Source of the DNA: Nigrospora sphaerica
Taxonomy: Eukaryota > Ascomycota > Sordariomycetes > Amphisphaeriales > Apiosporaceae
Assembly: GCA_018287875.1 (NCBI GenBank)
Contig: JAGVVL010000001.1
Span: forward strand, 930,001 to 994,000
Reading direction: 5' to 3'
Length of the DNA stretch: 64,000 nt
Under the pieces are notes generated by a model. The model had not been told where the DNA came from and searched no databases. It worked only from the letters and a program-made list of their open reading frames with translations. Positions 1 through 13,586 of the stretch are shown here, in pieces; positions within the stretch are counted from its first letter, which is position 1; every line of letters starts with the position of its first letter. The position numbers and the translations under genes were made by a program.

Positions 1-1037
1 GGGTAAAGTAGTTTGCTACCGAAGCAGGAGGCGAGCAAAGAAAGCACGCTGCGGCGGACGGGCCGGCTCTGGTGCCGTACGCGCGACGACAAGCGCACGC
101 GCGCCGGGCGCTCACCTACAACCCGAGGTTGGGGGGGGGGGGAGAGGGCGACGGACAGCAGCAGGCTGGGTATGCCGGTACTGGAGCTCGGCAGTAAAGA
201 TGCAGAGGGTTCGACCGTCGCCACCGCCATTGGTCCGTTTACTCGCCGTGGCAAGCGAGTGCGACGGCGCCGGCGTGGACGACGCAGAGGGGGCCACGGG
301 GGCGGCGCGGGAGGAAGTGATGGGCAGGTCTCGGCGCCGTGCCTGGGGCGCCCCGACGCCCCCTCCCTACCTGCGTGTACATTCTTCAGTACACGAGGGC
401 TAGAGGCCCGTCGGCCGTTCGGCGGAATTGAGCATCGTAACGCAGGAAGGGGGTCCCGGCCGGTCTCGAGTGCCTTACCCCCTCCCCGAGAATGGTGGCG
501 TCGGATTAAAGCGTCTTGGGTGCCAGTTGCAACCCTTCCCCCGTCGGCCTGTCCCTCTCGGATCCGTACGTGACAGACGGGCTGGGCAGGCTTGGGGGGT
601 TGCAACCGTGGCCGACACTCTGCTAGCGAGGGGACAGGGCGGGCGGCTTTTCTTGAAGATGCAGGGTGATCCTTTGGCGTAGGGTCATCCTTCGGCGAGA
701 TGGCCTGACGCAGGTGAGCTCGGTGGATGCGTGGGTGCCGGGAAACGCAGATTGATTGTGCGTAACTTGCGAGTACGTACAAGTATTCAGTGTAGTATAC
801 CGTCCGCGTATACGGTTTCGGCTGACCGTTTCCGCCTGGATACGTAACCTCTTTGGGGCCGATGCGCGTCGCGTGCCTGGTGCCTGGTGCCTGGCATGGG
901 AGGGGATGCCGGACGACGGGAAGCACCGCGTCTTCTTCTTCTGTCCCAATGCTGCCGGATCCATCCGCTCAAACCATCACCTTTTTGCCTCAAGACGCCG
1001 ACCTCTTCCGCCTTTCCCTGCCGGCCGTGCCCTTCCT

Positions 1038-1038
1038 G

Positions 1039-1074
<36 letters not shown>

Positions 1075-1089
1075 TACACATACACACAC
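1038..1089. repeat. CT/CA dinucleotide microsatellite
   Basis: A (CT)n run passes directly into a (CA)n run with two TA interruptions near its end. It is noncoding. Confidence 0.9.
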
Positions 1090-3394
1090 GACCTTCCGTC
1101 CGTCCGTCTGTGCCCCTCCCCGGGCCCTGGCGCCGATCAACCCCGACAGGGTGAGCCAGAGAGAAGGGGGGGAAGGTTCCCACGCCGGTCAAGGGCTAAA
1201 TTGGGCGAGCTAGAACAATTATCCCAGATTGCGTCCCCGCGGACCATGGCTTGGTGCGTCGCGTATGCAGGTCCAGGTCAATTAGCCCCCGTCAGCCCGC
1301 GTACCTCTTTTCTCCCGGACGGGAGCTGCATATAGGCTAGTTGCAGGTGCATGTCTGCCGTCCCTGGGGCATGCGTGATGTATTTAGGGTGCTCCTCGGG
1401 ATGGACGTTACCATGAACGTACTGTGTATACTACGGAGACGACCTGCCCTCACCGACCCAATTACACGCACCCCTTGCTCACCCCCCCTCCCGGAAATCG
1501 AGGTCCTCGGCGAGGCTGGCGAGAGGGTGGAGAGACCGGTGTAAGCCGCAAAGGGCAGGGTGCGTTCCTCCTCGAAGAGGCATAGCGATTAACCAAACCG
1601 ATAGCACGACGATGTCCCCCTCCCCCGGCTGTACATAACATACGGGTACCAGCCCATTATTACGTGGCCCAGCTGCGTCTTGCTTGGCGGGGGAAGGGGG
1701 TTTTGGCAGGTTACAGTTTGGATGGTGCCTTACCTCGGGAGGCGAGCCCCAGCACCGGAAGACCCTCGCCGACACGCGCCTAGCTGTGGAAAGCCTTCCC
1801 GCCCAGGGAAGAAGGAGGAAGACAAGGGGGGCCGGCCAATGGTTGAGAAGAAATGAAAGAAATGTCCCTTGGGGGGAGAAGGCATGGAACCGAACGAACG
1901 GTACCCACGCCCCTCCGTCCATGGGTTGCCCGTTTCACACGATTCTGACGTGCATTTGGGGGTGGACGAGGAGGAGATCGCTCGCCTGTGGTGTCGTTAC
2001 CCCCCTCTCAAACCACCCGGAACTTTTACTGTTGTCGGTATCCTTTTTTTTTCTTTCCCTCGTCTCGCCCTCAATCCACCCTCTTCCTAGTTCGACGGAG
2101 GCATCACCGGGTGGCACGGAGGGGTTCGGCGGGAAGGCCGGGCTGTACCGCGGGGGAGGGGACTGGATGATTCCGGCGTCAGACGGTTCTTTTTTCGGCG
2201 ACCCTGGAATATATCATCACATCGGCCTCCCCCTTGGTGGTCTTGGCTCTCTCGTTCCCTCTTCCCTGGAGGGGGAGGTACGAAGCCGCGAGACGGACTG
2301 GGCCAAAACCCCTTCCTCTTCGCCCCTGCTTCTCCGTGCCTTCGCTCTCGCCTGCGCTTACGCTTGCCCCGGAACGTGCCTAGCCGAGCACCCCTTCCCC
2401 GTGTTACGCGAGCGAAGAGAACGAAGACGCCTAGAATCCTTCGATTTCGTTGATCCCGGAGACGTGCCAGCCCCGCGGCGCGAGGCCCCCCAAAATGACG
2501 TCCCATCCGGAAAAGGCAGGCAGGGCCGCCCGTCCTTTCCCAGGCGATACGTGCCTCCCCACCTTCCGAATCCGACTTGAAAGGCTTCTTCGCGTGGCCC
2601 AGCTGTACGAAGTTGCGCGATGGCCCACAACCGTTGGCTTTCCACGTTTTTCTTTCCTTTTGTTTTCCGGCGGGGAGGGGAAGGGAGCCGGGCCCGTGAG
2701 CCTCTGCGTCGTTCTCGTCGGCCCTGCTGCAGCCTTGATGCAGGCTGCAGGGAGCAGAGATTTGGTGCCAGACCGGCGGGATGGCATCCCATGCCCCACG
2801 AGGGCGACGGCTCGGGGTACAACCCAGTTCTTTCTTTGGTCTGGCTCCCTCCCCCTTCCCCTTTCCTCGCAATGCGAGACGAAAAGCCCGCCACCCGTCC
2901 CTCCTTTGGCCGTACGCGTGCGTCGGCGCCTGTGCGTGTCTGCGGAGAGGAAGCCGAGGCGTCGCGCATGAAGCGTCCATGATGCATAGTACCATTCCGA
3001 AGCGGCTCCCCATTTCAGCTTCCTGCTTCCGGCCCCAGCACAGCCCGTCCCGGCGCGTGGGGTTTTTCTCTCGTCTCGTCACCGACGACGAGGACGACAA
3101 CAACGGCCGCTGGACCCCTCCGGATCCGCAGGGGTGTGTTTTGCATGGAGAGGGTGGGAAAAGGGACAAAAAAGAAGAAGGAAAAGCGACGAGCCGGTCG
3201 CCTCGTCTCGTTCGCCGCCATTCCACCCCCCCCCCCCCCCAACCCGAGAGGCTCGTAAGGAACCCCCGTCAGTAAGCGGCATCCATGCTTCCCACTCTCC
3301 CGCAAACCATGGCCGTCGCACCGCTCGCCGTTTCCACCGCCTTGGGTAAAGTTTCGGCTGGCGGAAAGAAGTGCCCAAAGAGAGAGTAGGTTTC

Positions 3395-3439
3395 TTGTGT
3401 GTGTGTGTGTGAGTGTGAGTGTGAGAGAGAGAGAGAGAG
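3395..3439. repeat. GT/GA dinucleotide microsatellite
   Basis: A (GT)n run is interrupted by GA units and then becomes a (GA)n run. It lies in the gene-poor left flank. Confidence 0.9.
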
Positions 3440-3756
3440 TCGCCCAAACACTGTCTGCTCTGGTTCATCACCTTTCAGCCCCAGTCCTCGTTCCCCCCCG
3501 GGGGGAGGGGGCTGCTGCCCAAACCCTGGGAGCTTGCCACTAAACCCTTCGCGGCCGCAAGCATCGCCAAGTTCGCCGGGGTTCCCTGATCAGTCCGTTC
3601 CATCCCCACCGGCCCGATTGATCCTGGGCCCCAAGGGCTGGGCGGCCTGGTCGCCGCGGAGCACCATTGCCGGGGTGGGAAGCTGGCCAGCATCCCGAGT
3701 GCGTGGGAGAGGATGTGGCGTCGGGTCCCGGTTGGTGAACACACGCTTGCACATTT

Positions 3757-3781
3757 ACACACACACACACACGCACACACA
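3757..3781. repeat. CA microsatellite
   Basis: A (CA)n run with one CG interruption. Noncoding. Confidence 0.85.
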
Positions 3782-5327
3782 TCATCGTAGTCATTCTAAT
3801 GGGGGAGGAGGAGAGGGTGGAGAAGAGAAACCGTCGTCATGGTTGCCTCCACCCCCGTTGAGAAGCGAAAGGATCGCCGGGTGGTAGGCCCAGGATGGGT
3901 TAGAACAGTCGTCGACCCCATGGAACGGCTTGGGGCATGAGGAGACAATATTGGGGGAGGGGGTCCCAAGTGCCGCACAACGCCGGCCGGTTAGGATGAG
4001 AGGTTATTGACGAACCCTGGTTTCCATCGTTGCGGGAGAGAAGCGTGGTTTTACTTAGTAAACCCTCCTTGCTTACCACGCGCTGACTAACGGGAAGAGA
4101 ATGAGAGGGGGGAATAGCGCAGAAGCAGACGGGCCACACGAGCCGAACCCTGGATCCATGAGGGCAAGTCCAAAAGGGGGCCCAGGGGCAGAAGCCGGCG
4201 CGGGCTAGGATGCCTCGGGAGAGGGAAACGACGTGGTGAATACGAAGGTTACGGGCGAAGGCTTGCCGGCGACCCCTCCCGCCTGTCGAAACATCGAGAC
4301 GCCGAACATAGTTCCTCGGGGTCTAACCCGCCCTCCCTCGCCCACCGCATCGCCGGCTTCGTCGGATGACACTCTACCCCGCCGGGCTTCCTGGGTTCCC
4401 CCAAGAGGGCGAGGGGATCGCCGGCATCGGGACTGCGATCGGCGGGGGGTCCAGGTTATCTGGAAATCATCGAGGCCGCAGAGGGTTCGAAGCCGAAAAA
4501 AGCATGGGGGAAGAGGGGACCAGTGGGACACCCGGACCTCGAGGGCCGGGGACGACGACAAAGAACGGCAGACGAGGGCGCGGGCAACTGCCGCGTTTCA
4601 GGTCCTCTTTGTCTGTGACCGTCGAGGGACGACGCGGCACGGGCCTGCAGTTTGCCAGCCCTATCGCGGAGAGGGGCCCCGGGCGCCGAGGTGGCGATGG
4701 GAGGCCAGAGGGCACGATTCGCCCAATCTTGGTCGGGCCCCGACATCGAGCGTCCCGAAGCCATCGTGAAAGCTTTCGGTCCCCCGCTTGCCGCCGGCTG
4801 TGCGGCCTTTCCGTCCGCAGTAGCACCTGGAAGGATGGAGAACTCGGGACCCCTCGAGACACGGGCAGAGGCCCCCCGGACCTTCGAAATCGAAATGGAA
4901 GTACGGGAGCCAATGTTATACAATACGTCCACAGCCATGGACGAAGGTAGGCAAGACGGTTTGGACACGACCGTAAACGTCACGGGATAGAAATTTATGG
5001 AAATGACAGCCGGACGAGAAGTGCGCATATCCCTCCGGAAAGCTCGAGGTACTGTGACGCACAATGCATGTTTCCAAATGCAAAACGTCACCATCTATCG
5101 TCGCCAGTTACCAGTCTGTAAATCCTTTTTTTTAATACACGGGCACAATTCGTATCGCCTTTGTAACTAACAATCCACGGGGGACGGCCACCACTGCCAC
5201 CACATGACCGTAATTCATAATAGTGTTTTGTCAGTCCCCACTGTGTAGACTCCCGGGCCTAAACACTGCCGATTGCTTTTCCGGTGACCATATCAAGTTT
5301 TGCTGGTGTCTTTACTAGACTTATAGA

Positions 5328-5370
5328 TACACACACATACACACGCACAAGCACACACACATACGCAAAT
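5328..5370. repeat. Imperfect CA microsatellite
   Basis: CA-rich tract with TA, CG and AG interruptions, about 290 bp beyond the stop codon of the Rim15-type kinase. Confidence 0.8.
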
Positions 5371-5656
5371 ACGCAACAAGCTGGAGCCTGCCGACGGGTC
5401 ATGAGCTGCCTCAGGTGTTGGCAAGTCGAAAAAGGGGACGCCGCCAAGTGACTGTTTGCCCTTGGTGGACCAGCCCTTCCCACCTGTGTCATTGCAAGTC
5501 ATGAACTCCTGTGGCATGGAAAAACATATGCAGGTGCGGTTACACTTCCCTTGGATAACGCCGCGCTGGAAAACCGAAAGGAAACAAAAGAGAGAAACTC
5601 GTGGCATCTTCAGAGGTAAGGCGCACCTATTGTGCGCAACTTCTAATGCGACAGGC

Positions 5657-8600
5657 CTAGATAAACCGCGTCGCCGTGTCGGGTTTTTTGACCGATGGGC
5701 GTGGCGTTGGGTCGTCAGAAACGGCCCGAGAAACGGCCGGCTTGACGTCGGATGGACGTGGCGTCTCCTCGGGGTCTTGACCCCCCTCGTTCTTCTCCTG
5801 CGTCTTCGTGGCTTCCGGAGGCGTACGCGCCGGAGGAACCCGTTCTGGCTTGGACGGCGTGACCACCGTACTGTTGCTATCCGACATGACAGCAACGCTG
5901 TCGTGACTGTTGGCTCGCATCATTTCAATACCGAGCTTGGAGCTCGGAAGCATCGACTTCCTATGAGGATGGCGTTCGCGCTCGCGGCTTGCCCCCAGCT
6001 CATCGTCCTCGTCATCTGCAGACTCGCTGCCCTCACCTCGCCTCCTCTCCAGATTCTCTCGCCTCGACTTCAGCTTCTCCAAGGAACGTCGGGGCGCAGG
6101 CGTCTTCGGCGGTTCCAGCACAACGGGGGCTGGCTGGTGGGATACGAGACGGGCCGGCATCTTGGGGGAACCATTTGCATTGTGCGAGGATTCGTCTTGC
6201 GCGATGCCAAGTTCATCCCACTCGCCCGTGGCTTTGCGACCCACCGTCACGGGGACATCATCCGTCGTTGCCGATTCCGAGTCCCCAAACAGGCTTGAGC
6301 TGATGGAATCCTCCCTGCTCGAGCCTCGGAAGCTGCTGCTTCCCGGGTGCTGGGCATAGCTAGACGCAACCGACGTCGGACTATCCTCGGAGCGCAGTTG
6401 TTCCAGCTTCAAGACGGTCGGCGCCGAGCCCTGGTTCGCCTGCACGCCTGTCGCCGACTGCGATGGCGAGGGGGGCTTCCACTGGCAGAGGTTAGACAAA
6501 ACCTCGATCAGCTTGGACGAGCTGATAGGTTTCTCAACCAGCGAGTCAAAGTAATGAGGCGCCTGGAGCTCCTTGAGGTAGGCCGTGATGGCCACGATGG
6601 GCGTGTGAGAGTTGACATTCTTGAGCTCGCGGACCATGCGCGCGATATCCGCTCCGCTCACCTCGGGGAGCTTGAACTCAGTGAAGATGATGTCGAATTT
6701 GATCTCGCTCATCGCATAGCGAACGGCTTCAGAGCCCGTCGAAGCCGAGATGGTCCTGCAGCGGAGCTTCTCCAGAAGCTTCTCCATGACCATCCGCGAC
6801 ACCGGGTGGTCCTCGCAGATGAGCACGTCAAGTGACCGGAAAGAGGGACTGTCCAAATTGATGGCAGACAACCGCCGGGAGCTTTGGCGCCGCCTTTGCA
6901 CTCGGAGAAGGGCATTCGCCTTCTCGCCCTCGTTGTCGGACGAGGACGGCGACATGTCGAATACCTGACTACGGCGGTTGCGATGGTGCGCGAGCAAGTC
7001 TGGCGCGACAGGGCTACCCTCTTGAGAGCCGACAGTCAAAGACCTGGAGCGAGTGGAGGAGCCGCTGCCCTGCCTTGGTGTTCCGACGGGTTTTGAAGGC
7101 GACGACAGTGCAAGAGGCGGCGGCGCACCGCGACCCTTGACCGGAGCAGGCGACACAGACGTGGCTGCTTTCTGGAGGCTCGGGACAGCCCTGGCACCCT
7201 CGTGGAAGCTGCCGGGCTGTAGCGAGTGGGCCGATTGCTGGGACAAGCTCGACGAGTTGCTGGACGGCTTGCGACGGTTTTCGCCTTGGCCGGCCACAAA
7301 CGAGACAAGCAGTGGCGAGGACGGTTGGGAGGCACGGCTGGGCGACGAGCCGGTATGGCCTACGCCGGATGGCGAGGGCGAGGCAGGGCGGTGCGATGCC
7401 TTGGCATTCGAGAGCGTTCGCTGCACTGGCATAGATGTCGTAGGGCTGCCCTCCAGTGCCGGGGCCGGCGACGTGGCGTTGTTCAGGCCGCCGGGGCTAG
7501 CAACCGACCTGCTCTGCGCCGCAGCGGCTGCCTGGGCTTTCAGCTGTTGTATAACATCCTTGTTTGCTTTTTCCAGCACCGTCAAGTTCTTGAATGCGAA
7601 GTTGCCAAAGTCGTCAGAGCCGACGGGTTCACTGAGCCTCCGGCTCTTCAGGTCTCGGATGTGGGGGGGTATATGCAAAGGCATTAGCCCGCGTTTTACC
7701 GAATTCACATGAACCTGGGAACGGACGCGAGAGAGCGCGTCATGCGGTCGTTCTGGGTAGTCGGGAGTGGGTGCCGACGGCGGCGTGGCCTGGTCTTCCA
7801 TCTCCTCTGTAAAGGCTTGCAGTGTTGCGCCCCGGGAGTCAAAGTACTCGGTGTCCTCGGGGTTCTCGGGCTGAGGCACGAATTGTGCTTCATCCTGCAG
7901 CAATGTTTCCCAGTTCACTTCGGCAAAGAAGGGGTGACTTCGAATCTCCTCCCCCCCGGAGCTGAACTTTTCGTCGCGGTTCGATCCCAGACGCTGCTGC
8001 GGGTCCGGACACAACAGTTTGTTGATGAGGTCTTTGGCCTCTGGAGACACGTCGTAATCGCCGTCTTCTGGCCACATGATCTTTCGCGCCAGGATGTTTT
8101 CAAAAACCATCTCGGCCTCCGGGGCGTGGAAGGGCGGGTAGCCGTAGAGGAATTCGAACAAGATGCACCCTACTGACCACCAATCGCTCGTCACGTCTTG
8201 CCCTTCACCGCGGATGGTCTCGGGCGCTAGGTAGTCTGGAGTGCCAACGAATCGGCGGTTGGTGTCCTCGGGGTCGAAGAGGGCCATAGGAGGCGGTATC
8301 ATGTTGGGCTGTGACGGCGTGCTCCTAAATGTTTCGCTGCCGTGGGTGTTCGTATGCTGTAGAGCCGGCAGGTCTGGCGACGCAACACTCCCGACCTCGC
8401 TTGTATCGTCGGGCGGCGATTTCAGGTAGCACTGAGAGAGCCTGTTGGGCTGGCCGTTGGGGTAGATGTCGTGGATGGAAAAATGGCCCATCATCTGCGT
8501 CAGAGACTCACTGCCGCCGCTGTCACTCCGTTGCCCGGAGATGCGCCGCGGTTCCTGCTGCATGGCAGAAAGGCTGAAGTACGATGGCTGGCCGAGGTTG

Positions 8601-11418
8601 GTTCCGGCATCCGAGGGCGTCATTTGCGGCGTCGTACCCGGAGAATGACCCGGGGCGTGTACGTCCATCGAGGTCGACCGTGAGGATGCAATGGAAGTTG
8701 ACCTGGCGAACGGCCCCGACTTCAGAAGATCGGGTGTTTGCTCAGAGTTGGCGCTGTTCAAAGCGCGTTTCTGTCGTCCGACCAGACCCATCCGCGACAG
8801 ACCGAAATCAGTCAGCTTCAAGTGGCCCTTCTGGTCAATAAGCAAATTGTCTGGCTTCAGGTCACGGTGGATGATGCCACGGTCGTGGAGGTGTTCAACC
8901 CCAAGGATGACCTCGCCCAGGTATTTCTTGACCCACTCCTCAGGGAGGCCCCCGAGGACTTTGATGAGGGAAGCGCAATCGCCCCCGTTGAGATATTCCA
9001 TCACAAGGTATAGATAATCTTTACTGGAAAAGGTCCAATAGAGTTTCGCGACGAAGTCGCTTTCGCCCTGCCACATCATGATGGCTCTTTCCGCCTTGAC
9101 ATTGGTAACCTGGTTCTTGGCTACCATGTCGGCCTTCTTCAAGACTTTAATGGCGAAGTATTCGCCTGTGGACTTCTTCTTCGAAAGATAGACGCTTCCA
9201 AACGCTCCCTTACTGATAGGTTTGATGATTTCAAAGTCCTTGATGGACGGGGGAACAGCACGGGCGAGGGGCGCCGCGTTCACAGGGTTCATGCGCGGCG
9301 ATGGGTGTTGTCGGTTGGGGTGGTCGGAAGCAGTCGAGGACTGCCTGCGATGATGGTGAGCAGGGGCTGGCGAGCCGAAGTCGCTGTGAGGTAACATAGG
9401 GGATGCTTCTGGGGAAGCGATATTGTCTTGGGAACTCATGCCCTTCGGCTTCAGTATGCGAAGCGGAGAGGAAGGGGCAATGTTGCGACTCGGCGATTCC
9501 TGCCGGTGGGGTGAGGAGTTGCCCGGCAGAATTAGACTCCTGCGTTGTTGCTGCTGCCGGTTACTCGTTGCCCGCCGAAGCCCCCCGAATTCGGAAACGG
9601 GAGAATCAGTCCGTGGCTGGCGAGATGTAGCTGAGGTCGACCGGACGCTCCCGTCACTGTCTGCAGCGTCGCTTTCGAACATGAGAGATTCGCGGCGGGA
9701 CTCTCGTGCCGGCCCAGCGACACTCAAACCGCCACGGGTCGATCGGGGCGTCGGACATTCTCTGGGGCTACTCGACCTGGTCGAATCGACGACAGACGAA
9801 GGCCGCCGCCTGTCTGGTCTTTCTCCGAGATCCACATTCTTCAGGGCCAGGGACAAGGTCGACGGCGGGTCGAACGAGCCTGCGAATATGGGTTCCTCCG
9901 GAGCCGCGGGCGTCAGTTCGCTGTCATCCTGCTCCTCTTCTTCCTCGGTGGAGTCGCTCAGGCGGCCAGCAGCAATGCGTGCAGCTTTGCGCAGGGCGTC
10001 GTCGATGCAGTCTTGGACGATGACGGCAAACTCGACGCGAATGCGCTCCGAGTACTCTAGGATTCTGCGATAGCGGAAGACGGCTTCTACCTTCTCCTTG
10101 GCGACGGCCTCCGTATCCGAGCAAAGCAAGGCCAAGCCCTGCTCTTGCTCCAGAGTGTTGGTACCAGGGGACTGCCACTGAAGTACCTGAGAGATGCGAG
10201 ATTCGGACTGCGGCGATTGAACGCGAAATTCGCCCGAGCCCTGGGCGCCTGCTTCCTTGATTGCAGGCGTGCTGATTTCGATGGCCGTGTCGCAAAGATC
10301 GAGAAGCAGTTCCACAATGCGAGCCTGCGGGCGCCGGACCGCAAAGGACCTCGAACGGTTGTGGCCCACGCTCGTGTTCGAAAGGCCGCGGTCTCGCGAC
10401 CCAGGTGTCGGCGAGGCCGTGCCAGGAGACGACGTGCTAGAAGTGGGCCCAATGCACAGTCCCTTGTATTCGGCTACCGGCAGAGTTGGTGGTTGTTGCG
10501 GCTGCTCTCCCGTGGCGGGACGGGTTTTCCGAGCCTCGAGCGCATCGAGCACCTTGACAATGGAGTGACGATGGTCCGTCAGATTCTCCTGTGCCATCTG
10601 CACGTCCATTTCCGCTCGGTGCTCCTGAAGACACAAGTCGGTGTGCTTCTCAAACCACCAGGGCGGGATTTGACGTTCGCAAATGCGGCAAAGAACGGGC
10701 AAGGGCGGAGGCTGGCTGGCGGGATCGTCGGTGCCGGACTCGGCGAGGTGAGTGAGGTAGCTAGCCAGGACTTGGGCACCGGATCCCAAAGACTCCACTA
10801 TGAGAGGAGGGAGGTCGATCTTGATCTCTCGCGGTGGGATCCACGGCCGGATCATCCACATGGTCTATGGCTCGTTAGTACGCCGGGCGCCCGGGGCCGC
10901 CTTGGGGGCGTGGACAAGTATCTTACGTGACTTTCGCCGCCGGTAGCGCGGTCATAGACCATAATGCCTTGGGCCTCCAACGCGACAGTCGCAGCTTCAT
11001 TCTCGGTCGCCTGCCCCTCCGCGATCTTCGTGAGACCCGACAGTTTCGATAGCGGGCCGAGGTAGACAGTGAAGCGTATGAAGTGACTTCGGGAGTCGTC
11101 TGCCTTCATGGAGCTGATGGCGTCGGCGAAGACGGCCCTGTCGTCGCCAATGATCAGGTCGGCTATGGGCATGCCTTGGACCGTGTTGGGCTCGGTGCCT
11201 ATCACGTCGAGCCAGGAGGGACTGACCCAACGAATGGTGCCGTCGAGATTGAGGTCCACGATGACGTTGAGTGTCTGCTCAGCGGCTTCCCGGAGCTCCT
11301 CCCGCTCTTCGCGGATGTTCTCGCTGTAGGACCTCTCCATAGGCACGCCGGCAGCCTCTGCCCGCAGTGAGCTGACTGCCGGCGGAGCCAGCCGGTCCGC
11401 ATCCTGGGCTTGGTCCAT
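5657..11418 (-). CDS. rim15: Rim15-type serine/threonine protein kinase (PAS, zinc finger, kinase, receiver)
   Basis: Large nutrient-signalling AGC-type kinase of the Rim15/Greatwall family, which in yeasts promotes quiescence and stress programmes through endosulfine phosphorylation. Two exons fit: 11418-10927 and 10864-5657, joined across a 62-bp intron with donor GTAAGA, branch ACTAAC and acceptor CATAG, giving about 1899 residues. The domain order matches the family. A PAS-like region lies near residues 45-130 (VIVDLNLDGTIRWVSPSW), and a C2HC zinc finger uses C223, C226, H238 and C242. The kinase domain starts near 705 with a glycine loop (GAFGSV), HRDLKPDN near 830 and GTPDYLAPE near 1038. 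A Ser/Thr-rich insert of about 185 residues separates DFG from APE, as in Greatwall-type kinases. A receiver-like domain spans about 1508-1626. Its usual phospho-accepting Asp is Glu (FTEFKLPEVSG). The long linkers are Ser/Pro-rich and probably disordered. The start at 11418 was chosen because the PAS exon reads as complete. Confidence 0.95.
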
Positions 11419-12600
11419 TTTTGCGGCCCCGACGGGGCGGTTTCATCGGAGAAGGCAGGCGTCGCACCGGTTGGACGGGATGGAGGGGTGCGGAAAGGCT
11501 GCTGATTTGCAGGTGTGGTTTGGACGGCAAGGGGAGGGGAAGGGGGGTGTCTGGGGTTGGGATCCGATGGATCGATCAATCGTACGTCGTGAATGGGTGC
11601 GAAGCCGGATTGGATCCGGCATAGAGCCAGAGCTACAGGCTGGTAGAGGCCGGCGACATGTCGGTTTTGGATAGCGGAGGCCAAGTGCAAGTGAAGATCA
11701 GGCCACCAGCTCACGGCTCCAACAAACGGTGGTTCGATTGTCGGGGCTGCTCCCTTGACGAGGGCGGCGGCGGCGGCGGTGCGTCGTCGTCGTCGTGCCT
11801 CGAATCGATACCCAGCGACGAAGGGACAAGGATGCAGAAGGCAGCCAAGCGGGCTGGAAGACGTGGCAGCAGATCCTCTCAGCACCGGCGCACGCCCGGC
11901 ACTCTGGTCTTGTCGTAGGTCGTCAAGCCGCCACAGGGACGGGAAGGGAGAGGGCCTCGTAACGCCGTGGGCGCCGGGTACCCGTGTGCAGGCGGTCTTT
12001 TGTTGTTTTGACGGGAGGCACGCGCCAGACGGGATGCGGGAGTGGGGATGAGGTGGTGATGGGTTTCGAGAATTGGGAGACGGGGTCAAGACGAGTTATT
12101 GGGGGAGGTGTCGCCTCGCGGCACGGCTGAGCGGAGAAGAGAGGTATGCAGCCGGTGATAAGCCCCTAAAAGAACGTCTGATCGCGGAGGCGCTCCAAAG
12201 CTAAAGAGACAGAAGTGGGAATGGGAGAAGGGAGGGGGATGAGTACTTTGGGAAACAGAAACTTTGTCGAGGTATCCCGCGCGTCGTTCGTCCTGGTGTT
12301 TTCCAGCCCGGCTTCCCAGTCGATCGTCGGGGCCCTTGTCGAGGTCAGGTCGCAGTTGATTTGTGGATGGATGGACGGCCGATGGTTTACTTTGACCCAA
12401 TGCCAAGTCCAGGAAGCACGACCCACTACCAGGTGAGCAGTGATGCAAGCAACATGGAAGAGGTGCCCACCCGCGCGGCGTTAGGGAGGCTGGATATGGA
12501 TGAGCGCGACTGGTGACTGGCCCCGACTGGGTACTTCTCAGGCCATTGGAGGTTCGAATGGCGCCCAAGGGGGATCCGTAATCCCGTGAGGTATGGATCT

Positions 12601-12604
12601 AGTG

Positions 12605-12645
<41 letters not shown>

Positions 12646-12652
12646 GTGTGTG
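12601..12652. repeat. GT microsatellite
   Basis: Long (GT)n run with two GC interruptions. Noncoding. Confidence 0.95.
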
Positions 12653-13055
12653 TTCCCCCTTCGCTAAAGCTGCTAACCTGCTATGTAACCGGCTACAGGT
12701 GCTATTGGGAGTACCTAATGTACGTCGGCGGGCACACGCTTTACCATGGGATACCTAGTACTCACAGCCCAGGGCTAGATCCCCTTCTTCTCCCATTCTT
12801 CTCCTCCTCCTCCTCCTCCTCCCGCCTGCCGGTCTACCAGTCTCGACATGGTCTACACCCACCTAACCTACTTCCAGTTCATACCGCTGGCATTCGGCCA
12901 AGGTGACGCGCCTAATGCCGACTTTGCATTAGCAGGCGACGACGCACTAGGTTAGGTCCATGGCTGCTAGTAGGTCTTGTGCTGTTGGGGTTCCCAAGGT
13001 ACCGGCTATTTCCTGCCTAACGTGCATGGCATCCCATGCTGGCCTCGAGCCGGGC

Positions 13056-13056
<1 letters not shown>

Positions 13057-13090
<34 letters not shown>
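13057..13090. repeat. TG microsatellite
   Basis: Uninterrupted (TG)n of about 17 units. Noncoding. Confidence 0.95.
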
Positions 13091-13093
<3 letters not shown>

Positions 13094-13586
13094 ACTACAC
13101 ACTGCGCACTGCACTTCACTGCGCTGCTCTTCTCGTTTTCTCCGTCTCTCTCCCACCAGACTCTCCCAGGGTATCCATGGACTCCATGCCGGTAGAGAAG
13201 ATCCCACTGTTCTTGTGCGCGCTAAACCCGCCCGCCCTGGGCTCCCTGTGGACTGGACTGTCCGGGTCTTCCTTAGCCTACCGGGCGAGGGCAGCTCGGG
13301 CAGCGCGGCGTTCGTGTAAGCAGGAGCCGCGACGAGGGACGGGCCTCTCTCACCACCTGTACGGAGTACTCCGTACAAAGATGGGCCCTGGAAGAGGTGG
13401 GTTGTTCATGGATCTGAGCTACCAATCGAGAAAGCTCCACGGTTCTCCATAGAGGGCTACCTATCTTTGTCCCATCCTGCCCCCATCCCTTTTGCCTATC
13501 CTCGGACGGCGCGTGTGCATGCACCCATGCCCGCCCATCGTGCCAGAACCTTTTCGTTTGCCGGTTCTGCCTTTTTCACATCCCCC

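Larger units (their letters stand above)
1..5656. other. Gene-poor left flank (no supported gene)
   Basis: No open frame here shows a recognisable domain, a conserved motif or a sensible exon structure. The longest frames (for example 2087-3226 on the minus strand) encode Arg/Pro/Ser/Gly-rich low-complexity peptides with overlapping frames on both strands, as expected from GC-rich noncoding DNA. The stretch holds several CT/CA/GT microsatellites and G or C homopolymers. The segment next to 5657 should contain the 3' UTR of the Rim15-type kinase. The rest may be regulatory DNA of a gene outside the window. Confidence 0.6.

Noticed and set aside
2087..3226. Minus-strand open frame of 379 codons in the left flank
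   Set aside because: Arg/Pro/Gly/Ser-rich composition, overlapping frames on both strands, no conserved motif and no plausible intron structure.
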